From Adiantum capillus-veneris (lineage: Eukaryota > Streptophyta > Polypodiopsida > Polypodiales > Pteridaceae), in contig CM043960.1 of NCBI GenBank assembly GCA_014529385.2, forward strand, positions 26,489,896-26,553,895: 64,000 bases of DNA, in the 5' to 3' direction. Shown here in pieces: positions 56,181 through 64,000 of this stretch. The notes beneath the pieces were generated by a model, which saw nothing but the letters and a program-made list of their open reading frames with translations, was not told the DNA's origin and did not search any database. The position numbers and the translations under genes are program-made. Position 1 is the stretch's first letter; each line of letters opens with the position of its first letter.

Positions 56181-57109
56181 CACCCATGCAAGAGGACATC
56201 CTAGTGGGACCCTCTCAAGAGCCACAAGATCTGACGCAAGAAGAGGAAGAGAAGCTGCGCAAGGCCATAGAGGCGGAAATCAGAGAAACGGCCAAGGAAG
56301 CCTTGGAATGGGAGCAGAGGGTTTTTTAATCCATGACCATTCAAAAGATCGACGCCAGCAACCTCAGGCGTGAATGGCTACATCCCTCTCTCCCATATCC
56401 TTTGCTAAAATATGAAGCCACAACTATCAACAAGAGGATAAGAGAAGAGCCAACAGTGCCACTCTACACAACAGATGTCTCCCAGCCTGAAGGGGCCAAG
56501 TTAATAGTCAACTCCTAGCCCAGGTGGAGAAAAGCATGGCTGACTAAGTACCCACAGTACCATATCCATCTGGTAGAGGCACCCAAAGTCATCAGAGATA
56601 ATCTAAGCTTCTGCCCTCTACCAAGGATACGAACGTGGAAGGCCCAAGAAATACTACAAAGAAGCCAACCCACTTGGCTGAACTATCTGAAGCTGCCAGG
56701 CTTGCAGGCAGGCGAGAGAATAAGTGTTCAATACATGGTGAAAACCCTAACGGACGCCATCAAATTGTTCACTGGCTCGCCTGACCTTTCTTGCATAATG
56801 ATGTGGAAGATCTGCAAAACCCTTTTGGCAGTTTTCGAGACGTTCAAAGCGGGCCAGGTGACAGAGAATATCTTCTTCTTTCAAGATACGTACAGGTGTG
56901 CATATGATCTGTTTGGTCAGCCTTCCAAGGAGGTGATACATGCATTGTATCAAAGGATAATGTTTCTACCATCCTATCACCTCCAGGCCTTTGAAGAAGC
57001 GTTCTACACTGGCTTCTTCACCATAAACACTGATATATTCAGCCCAACACTGCTGGATTTACATGCAAGATATGAGTCGCTGCTCAAGATGCGTGAAACC
57101 ATAAGATGA
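56181..57109 (+). pseudogene. Unknown element ORF, 3' part
   Basis: With the copia element and one TSD copy removed, the frame passes from NPVD into TPMQEDILVGPSQ with no loss of phase. It has in-frame stops at 56,327 (TAA) and 56,516 (TAG). It then runs to 57,109 with a hydrophobic/aromatic helical-looking domain (MMWKICKTLLAVFETF, RIMFLPSYHLQAFEEAFYTGFF). No known family is recognised. A gag-like or capsid-like role is possible but unsupported. A polypurine tract follows 40 bp downstream. Confidence 0.6.
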
Positions 57110-57161
57110 AGAAGCAGCTCAACAGCCATGTCAGGGACGACATGAGCAAGGAGGGGGGGAG

Positions 57162-58080
57162 TGTTAGAAGCTGGACACACCCTACGGAAACTGACTTCTC
57201 TGCAGATTATCATTTTTTGTAATTATTCATTTATTGAGAAAACTCGACATTTCACCTTGTAAATATTGAGGCTTACAGAAGTTTCCAGATTGTATCCCAG
57301 TTTTGATAGTTAGATTGAGTAGATGGTTGATTTGGAACTTTAGGGTTTGAGAATTGTAAGGTATTTATACCACTTTTTGACCTTAATGAAAAACTTTTAG
57401 TCATTTTTAAAAAGGGAGTTTGAGGTCTGTGAGTGAGCGTACTGTGTACGAGAGAGTGTGAGCTTCATTATGACGCTACGTATGCACTGGTGGTCGAAAT
57501 TGAGTGCGGAGAAGTGCAGCATGTTGCCCCCGACGAGAGCTACGCGCCGATACCTACATTGCGCGCGTACGGTCCGGTTTTGTGAGCTCCTTCTACGAGC
57601 TTCATCTGGTGATTCGGTGAGCATACATTGTTAGATTTTTCATTGCAACATATCCACGCGTTCACATTGAGTAGAGCTACACATTAGGCACTTAAGATTT
57701 TGGAAACGGAGACCTGCAAATTTTGGCCAGACATCCTACGTGATTTTGCACCGGGTGTTTTGGTTCATAGACCTTAGGGAGAGCGACCTATTGGTGATAT
57801 AGTAGGGTCTCCTTCAAGTTTTGTAGTGTTTCGAGATTGTTTGATGGGTGTTTGGCTCTAGAAAGCATTGTAGGAAGTTTCCTCTTATGCACTCTTGAAG
57901 ACTATGAATTAGACATTGGGTAGAGACCTCTGTAAGAATTAGTTAGGAGTCGATCGAGTGTAGGTTGACACCTTATACTTGCTTCCACGCGCCTGCGGGT
58001 CGAGCTTTGTCCTTAGTTGACAAATCTTGTTAGGTGAGTTCTCGCTGTGCTGACGTCCGTCACGGCGTATCCGTCCAACA
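57162..58080 (+). repeat. Probable 3' LTR of the unknown element
   Basis: 919 bp starting TGTTAG directly after a polypurine tract (AAGGAGGGGGGGAG, 57,148-57,161) and ending CCAACA, so TG...CA with TGTT/AACA inverted ends. It contains GTATTTATACC at about 57,360 (possible TATA box). It abuts unrelated gypsy sequence at 58,081. It includes ACATCCTACG at about 57,729, half of the palindrome found in the upstream tandem array. Its 5' partner was not located. Confidence 0.7.
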
Positions 58081-59697
58081 TTTATCTTTTGGCATACCAC
58101 ACATTTTGAAACATACTCTTGTATGTTTGCTTTCATGGCAGGCCAATAGAAGTATGTTTCTATCCTTTCTAGGGTAGATTGAATCCATGCCCCGCATAAG
58201 GAGAAGCATGAGATTCATACATTACTTTCTCATGTAGTGAGTTAGTAACGCATAGCCTGTTGCCATAGAGAAGATAACCATCTTGTAGGTAAATGGTTCT
58301 TCCTTCATCCCTAGTGCAAGGTCTGAAATCACATCTTTAAAATCGGGATCAATAGCATACTCATATATCATAGAAGATAGATCATTGTGAAATGCTATGG
58401 ATACCGCATTCACTCTCGGTCGTCTTGAGAGTGCATCGGCTACTTGATTATGCTTGCCAGCAATGTGAGCAATATGAAAATGGAATTGCAAAAGGAAATT
58501 TGACCACCTCATTTGTTTGTCAGAGAGCTTGGTCTACGTCATGAAGTACTTAAGGCTTTGGTGATCAGTTTGCAGAATGAAAGGAGTCCCTAATAAATAG
58601 CTCTTCCAAGAGTCTAGAGCATGTAGAACTACTAGGAATTCCTTCTCATATATACCTAGAGCTTGCTCAACAGGGTCGAGCCTTCGACTTTCATAGGCTA
58701 TGGAGTGCCCTTCTTGGAGAAAAACAGCTCCAAGGCAATCATCACAGGCGTTACATTGGACCTCAAATGGCTTTGAGAGATCCGGCAATGTAAGCAGAGG
58801 TTGAGAGATAAGCTTCTCTTTAAGCTTTTTGAAAGCATTGATCTCCTTGGTGGACCATATATACCTAACATTTTTCTTTATTAGGTCATTTAATGGTCGC
58901 GCGATTTGTGAGAACTTTTCTGTGAAGTGTCAATAGTATGCACACATACCTATAAAGCTTCTTACTTCATGCAGATTCCTTGGATTAGTCCATTCTTTTA
59001 TTACCTCTAGCTTTGATGCATCTAGTTGGATTCCATCTTAAGAGATAGTGTGACCTAAATATTGAATCTCTTGTATTAATATAAAGTTTATTCTCTCATA
59101 AAACTTGAAATATTACGTGGAGGTGTTGCTTGTGTTCGTCTTATGAATTAGAGTAGATGATTATATCATCAAAGAACACTCCAATAAAGCTTCGGTGAGG
59201 CATGAGTAGCTTCTCCATCAGACGATTAAATGTGGATGGTGCATTGATCAAGCCAAAAGGCATGACAATGTACTCATAAATACCAAACGTAGTGCGAAAT
59301 GCGGTCTTTACAATGTCTTGATCAACTATCCTTATTTGATGGTAGCCACTTTTTAGGTCAATCCTACTGAAGTAGGTCGACCCCTGTAGCTTATCAAATA
59401 GGTCTTCTACCCATGGAACGGGAAACCTATTTTTGATAGTGATCCTATTTAGTGTTCTATAGTCAACACACATGCGATATGTGCCATCTACCTTTTGCAC
59501 TAATAAAACTGGTGAACAAAAGGGGATGAGCTAGGCATAACCATGCCTTTCTCAACCAACTCATGCGCTTGCCGCATAATCTCCTCTTGTTGAGCTTGAG
59601 AAACTCAATAAGGAGGTTTATTAGGCAGTGAGCTTCTTAAAAGAAGTTCAATTGCATGGTCGTCATCCCCTCGTTTGCGAGGTAGTTCACAAGGGAT
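58081..59697 (-). pseudogene. Decayed chromovirus copy: RT, RNaseH, start of integrase
   Basis: Same family as the element at 28.8-37.6 kb. RT (59,500-59,141): MCVDYRTLNRITIKNRFPVP, YFSRIDLKSGYHQIRI, MPFGLINAPSTFNRLM, FFDD. RNase H (58,788-58,534): FEVQCNACDDCLGAVFLQEG, TDHQSLKYFMT. Then VADALSRRPRVNAVS and the start of the integrase finger near 58,136 (YVSKCVVCQK). Frames are broken by stops and shifts. The integrase is cut off at 58,081 by the LTR of the unknown element. Confidence 0.9.
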
Positions 59698-60847
59698 GCG
59701 TTGTGAACGGGATGAAAACACACACAGCGCCTCTATAACGACCCGACACACACTCTTGGGAAGATACACACACACACACACACACTATGGGGCACCACTC
59801 GGCTTACACAACACACCTGGCCGAGACAGGGAACACACCTCTGGAGTGAGAGGAGAGAGACTATCCACTTGCCCACTCCACACAGACACACACACACACA
59901 CACACACCCAAAAAACTCATCTCAAAAGAGGAGAATTTCTGATGTTTAGATACAATTGAGCTTGGGCCAACACCAATGGGGCAAATAGCTCACACAATAT
60001 GGGTAAAATAAGCCAGATACAATCACAAACTAGAGCAGAAACTTCGCTCATAGGAGAAACTTACACAGAAAAACAGCAAGAAAAGAGTGAGGAATTTGGC
60101 AAAATGGACAGCGCCATCGCATCCGGAACGGCCCAAAACCCCAGTCTACAATGTCAAAGTGCTCAAATCCGACCTCAGATGAGCAGTTTACGGCCAAAAC
60201 AGGCTCCAAAAACACCAAAAACACACCTGCGGCTGTTCCTCCTCTCTTCTCCACGTTTTTTTCTGGTCTTCTCTCTGTTTTTTCAGTTCCCACACTTAGA
60301 TTTATTAGTTGGGCACCCTTGGCCTTTTAGATGACCTCAAACGGACCCCGAACAGGCCAAAAACTGACCTCGCAGTGCATAGTTGTCACCTTTTTTGCAT
60401 CATCCGCACACCTGGCACTCATTTCTTTTCAATAATGCGTCTCGCAACCACGTGAAGTGGCCCCAAAAAGTGGTCCTAATGATGACCTTTCTGCATAAAT
60501 CTCACAAGAAAACACCACTTTGTGTCTATATTCATCCACGTGCAAATATTGACCCCGTTCGGCCTCCTGACGCCACTCGATGCCATCTGACGCACCTGCT
60601 TACCTCATGTCGTCGGCCTGCGGATAGCTTCCTCGAGAAGTTTTACACGCTATAAACTCCTCATTATTGTAGAAAAACACAGTGGTACTGGTAATAGTGA
60701 AAATCGATGCACTATGTACACCTTGTCCTACCTGTACACATGTGGGCCCCACATAACCACCTGGCTAAGGAAAATGGGCAATCCTTTATTTGATGCACCA
60801 TGCATGTATATGTACATATGCGCAATCCCTTGCTCAAAAAAACTCCT
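59698..60847. mobile_element. ~1.15-kb unidentified insert in the decayed chromovirus
   Basis: Alignment with the intact chromovirus is lost at about 59,697 (CAAGGGAT) and resumes at about 60,848 (GACATCGTCAATAAAAAC). The insert has two (CA)n tracts (59,767-59,785 and 59,885-59,906) and no protein domain. Its ends may be weak inverted repeats: CAAGGGATGCG at the left and CGCAATCCCTTG at the right. No target-site duplication was seen, and part of the left match could be chromovirus sequence. Confidence 0.5.
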
Positions 60848-62332
60848 GACATCGTCAATAAAAACATCTTGGAATCCCTTGAGGAAATTGGATAACTCTA
60901 ATTCCTTTTGATTGCCTATATCTTCTTTTGCTAAAATATTAGGTTCATTTTGAGAATCTTTAACAAAAATCATGTACACGAAAATAGAGCTTTTTAATGA
61001 TTATTGAAAGCTTGCTTATGTATAATGGATATGGTGCTATCCGACTCCTTAGCATCTATGTACATATCATTTTCCTTGTACCTAAAATAGATTTGTCTTT
61101 CAGGGAATTTAACATTGGCATCCATGCGATCAAACTATGGTGCCCCTACAATTGCATCCTCATGTTTGAGAGGAGAGATGAAGAAATCCTCCTTGTCTAC
61201 ATAGCTTTGGACATGGAGCCTCAATTTCCCAATTAAGGGAGTGACTGAGGCTTCTTGTCCCTTGAAAGCACCATCGATAGGTAGGACATCTCCCATCTCA
61301 TAGGCTTGGATGCCTAGCTTGGTGATCAACTCTGTGGATACAAAATTGTGAATGAAAGCATCATGTTCTCTTACCTTTCCCAAAGCATGACATAGAGGAG
61401 ATCCTTTGTGATGAGCATCCTCTTCTTGAATTCTGACTATTGAAGCTCTAGGAGGCTCATTACGTGTATTCTTGTGAGGGCAAGCACGATAGGCATGCCC
61501 TTGCTCCCTACACTTGAAACAACAATTATCTTTTTGATAACGCTCTAGCTCTTTAGGAGAGAGTTTATTTTTGCCTTTATAAACTCCCTTCTCCGTGGCT
61601 GTGTTGTTGTTGGAGTTGCCTTTGGAAGACTTTTGGACGTTGTCTTTCCCGTTAGGCTCACTATGGTCCTTGTTTTTCGTGGGTTTAAGATTTCTCTTAG
61701 CCTCAAGGGGTTCACCATTCAGTATCCCCTATATAACGCGCGTTCGCGGGGTGTTAAAAAACCCCCTCATTTAACATGTTTGAATGAATAAAATGACCCC
61801 TTATTTTAGGAATTTTTTGCAAAATTGAATATAAAACCCCATTGTTTTAATGTATCTCTATTACATTTCCTAAAATATTGCATTTTAAAACCCCTCCTTT
61901 CGAACTCACATTATACATTAACATGATTACATAGTGCACCCCCCGAGCTCTTAGCCCCTTGTTGGAAGTTGATTCTTGAAGCCACCATGGTATGGTGTAT
62001 GACCGCAGATATGCTACGAGGCCTTTGGGAGTTAACATACTCTACCATATCCTCAAATAAATCCATGCAAACTTGTTGTTTTTGCTCTCCAAAATCCATC
62101 TTTTTGTAGACAGTGGCTTTGAGATGTAAATCCCAAAACTTGTCTACATATTTGTGAATAGATTCATATTTGTGAATAGATTCATAGGGAGAGAGCTTCA
62201 AGCTTCACCATTCGGTGAGTACTTTGTCTTTGGCATCGCTAGCCAAAAAATGCTTCATGATGGAAGCTCTTAAAGCTTTCCATGTTCGTGGAGCTTCACC
62301 GTTTGCTCGTAGGTTGGACCACCATTTCCTGG
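60848..62332 (-). pseudogene. Decayed chromovirus copy: gag, zinc knuckle, protease
   Basis: Reading leftward: gag (62,332-61,957; DLHLKATVYKKMDFGEQKQQ), then the MITE insertion, then zinc knuckle sequence near 61,520, then protease (61,383-61,135; GKVREHDAFI, GAFKGQEASVTPLIGKLRLH), then the linker to RT (60,979-60,848; FLKGFQDVFIDD). The protease active-site segment LFDPGST of the intact copy is missing, an in-frame deletion of about seven residues. A tandem duplication repeats ESIHKY (62,148-62,186). The left part of gag is cut off at 62,333 by the next element. Confidence 0.88.
61703..61947. mobile_element. 245-bp MITE-like insertion with 9-bp target-site duplication
   Basis: CTCTTAGCC flanks it on both sides (61,694-61,702 and 61,948-61,956). 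Removing the insert and one copy restores the chromovirus gag sequence (compare CTAGCCCCTTGATGGAA at 34,507). The ends are imperfect inverted repeats: TCAAGGGGTTCACCAT against TCGGGGGGTGCACTAT, 12 of the first 17 positions. It is AT-rich, with repeated AAAACCCC motifs and no ORF. A 9-bp duplication points to a Mutator-like family. Confidence 0.8.
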
Positions 62333-62526
62333 TGTTGACCGGGTATTGCTCAGTCAGATGTTGCTAAATCAGATATTTCTCTGAAATCGGATGTTTCTCT
62401 GATATTTCTTTGAAATCTGATGTTGGTTAGTCAGATCTTTTTAGGCTTAATCGGATTCAGTTAGGAGGTAGGTTAAGACTATAAATTGTAATGTTTGATA
62501 CAAGCAAAGACATGAAAGCAGTTACG

Positions 62527-62582
<56 letters not shown>

Positions 62583-62661
62583 TGCTCTCTCTCAATCTTT
62601 ATGTATGCTATTTTGAGAGTCGTCTCTAAATTTTCTTTGTTGAGGGTGTAGGCCCTCAACA
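62333..62661. repeat. Candidate 5' LTR of a small LTR element
   Basis: It starts TGTTGACCGGGTATTGCTCAGT and ends CCCTCAACA, so TG...CA with TGTTGA/TCAACA inverted ends. CTATAAATTG at about 62,480 is a plausible TATA box. The same start, with one change, occurs at 63,977. A (CT)n run lies at 62,529-62,579. Confidence 0.6.
62529..62579. repeat. (CT)n microsatellite
   Basis: About 25 CT units inside the candidate LTR. Confidence 0.97.
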
Positions 62662-62727
62662 CTTTGGCGATCACGATGTTTAGTGATGAAGCCCCACATT
62701 CTCCTGTACTGCCGAGATGCGGGCAAT

Positions 62728-62770
<43 letters not shown>

Positions 62771-63976
62771 TGTTGGTGGGGTTCCTATCTCTTTGCTGCT
62801 GGTGGAGCAGCACCAAGAACCGATTGTGAAGTGCTTTCAGGGGTTGCATGGTGTGGCTGGGATGGTACAAAGGACGGTTGCTGTGAATGCTACCTTAGCA
62901 AGGTCCCATCTTCTTGCTGGCGGAATATAGCTAAGTACTGAAGCGCGGGTTGGAAACGTGCAGTACTGGATAGTTGGTGTGAGCGCAATGTTGAATCAAG
63001 TGTTGAATCTGAGAAGGCTAAAGATGCCATTAAATTGTTTCAAAACATCATAGGGTGTGTGGTGGTCATTGACGACGTGAAGATGGAAACATGGGTGCAA
63101 GTCACCATTGGAAAGATTTGTTGCCCTGTATTTGCAGCGGAGCCAATCAACGAAAACATTACTGTTTTTAATTATGGCTTTTGTTCTTTTCGTAATTCAA
63201 GAGGGTGTTCGTGTTCAAAAGGGCATCTATCAATTGTGTTCATGATTGGAGTTGAAGACTTCTTTGTGCAAAGTCAGCACGCCTCATATTACAAGGATTT
63301 CATGAAGAATCTGACAAGGAGTCATTGTAGTAAGTGGGTTGGCAGAGGAATATCTAATCTTAAATAGCATGATGAATATGGAACGGATGAGATCAATGTT
63401 GACATAAAGAGGTTTCAGAATGCGAGGCACAGGAGTCACAGGAAGCATGATCAAAGCATGGATTTGGATTGTTGCAAAGTGTTGAAAGTGAAGATGCAGT
63501 CACACATGCACTTGCAGTAGCACCCCTAATGTTGAACTTCAGAAATTGAATATAGTTGAGAATTTAGTTCTTGCTGAACCTAAATAGGTGGTAGAGTTAG
63601 TTGTTGATGTAGTACAAAGTGTGAGTAGAATACAAATTGCATCAAAGCATTGACATCAAGTTTTTTTTTCCAAGGACTAATTCAAGAACATGACTCTTGA
63701 CAAGGATGAAGTGATCCAAGGGAGGCATACCGGCAAAGAGAAGATTTGGATGTACTACCTAGAGACACGGAGCCTGCAAGAAGCACAATCTTGGACAAGC
63801 ATTTGGAAAAATCTTTTGGTGAACCAATGCCAAATAAAATCATTATGTTTTTCCCAACATGTTTTATCCTCAAATCTTTGTAATTCTATGCCATGTGATA
63901 AGGCATTTGACTGTGATCAAGGGATATGTGAATCCGTGTCGGATTTCTACGAAATCCACCATCAGGACGTGCCATG
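62662..63976. other. Interior of candidate non-autonomous LTR element
   Basis: 1.3 kb between two matching LTR starts. One open frame (63,035-63,367, plus strand, 110 residues, Cys-rich middle) shows no recognisable domain, and no RT or integrase is present. No clear polypurine tract precedes 63,977. Confidence 0.45.
62729..62769. repeat. (CA)n microsatellite
   Basis: About 20 CA units, 68 bp after the candidate LTR. Confidence 0.97.
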
Positions 63977-64000
63977 TGTTGATCGGGTATTGCTCAGTTA
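63977..64000. repeat. Start of candidate 3' LTR, truncated by window end
   Basis: TGTTGATCGGGTATTGCTCA matches the start of the 62,333 repeat with one substitution. Only 24 bases are visible. Confidence 0.6.

Noticed and set aside
59675..59959. 94-residue plus-strand frame with Thr-His runs
   Set aside because: Produced by CA repeats in the unidentified insert.
63035..63367. 110-residue frame as a host gene
   Set aside because: It lies inside the candidate non-autonomous LTR element and shows no known domain or splice structure.

Overview
The window looks like nuclear DNA of a large-genome land plant. It holds one interpretable single-copy gene, a split plastid-type EPSP synthase (shikimate pathway) on the minus strand with canonical GT-AG introns. 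Almost everything else is nested retrotransposon sequence, long compound microsatellites (GT/GA, CT/CA, poly-G/GA) and AT-rich filler. The large intron, the low gene density and the coexistence of L1-type LINE, Ty1/copia and Ty3/gypsy chromovirus families would fit a fern or another non-angiosperm, but the species cannot be fixed from sequence alone. No CRISPR, operon or bacterial feature is present.

Layout: 1-4,476 is non-coding flank. 4,477-18,310 (-) is the EPSP synthase gene in seven exons encoding 522 residues. Its third intron is about 11.35 kb and contains a 6.9-kb LINE (7,108-14,039, antisense to the gene) with poly-A tail and target-site duplication, followed by a decayed gypsy gag fragment. 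18,311-28,214 holds microsatellites, a decayed gypsy RNaseH/integrase fragment (20.57-21.85 kb, -), a 5'-truncated copia copy (22,013-24,923, -) and unassigned DNA. 28,214-28,841 plus 37,648 onward is the 3' end of an older plus-strand gypsy, whose LTR is split by a young complete chromovirus (28,842-37,647, -) with two 1,625-bp LTRs, PBS, PPT and a GTTTG duplication. 37.65-46.25 kb is a mosaic of related gypsy LTR and pol fragments in both orientations.

46.3-58.08 kb holds the least familiar object. It has four ~285-bp tandem repeats, each carrying a palindrome (CATCCTACGCGTAGGATG). Next comes a ~2.9-kb reading frame of unrecognised product, broken by stops, then a polypurine tract and a 919-bp LTR-like segment (57,162-58,080). 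A complete copia element (50,624-56,175, -, GGACA duplication) sits inside that frame, and removing it rejoins the frame exactly. 58.08-62.33 kb is a second, decayed copy of the young chromovirus family, interrupted by a ~1.15-kb insert and by a 245-bp MITE-like insert with a 9-bp duplication. 62,333 to the end has the structure of a small non-autonomous LTR element running off the window.

Functionally only EPSP synthase looks like a working host gene. It would make 5-enolpyruvylshikimate-3-phosphate in plastids. The mobile elements show a relative order of insertion: unknown element, then copia inside it; old gypsy LTR, then young chromovirus inside it; decayed gypsy copy, then MITE inside it.
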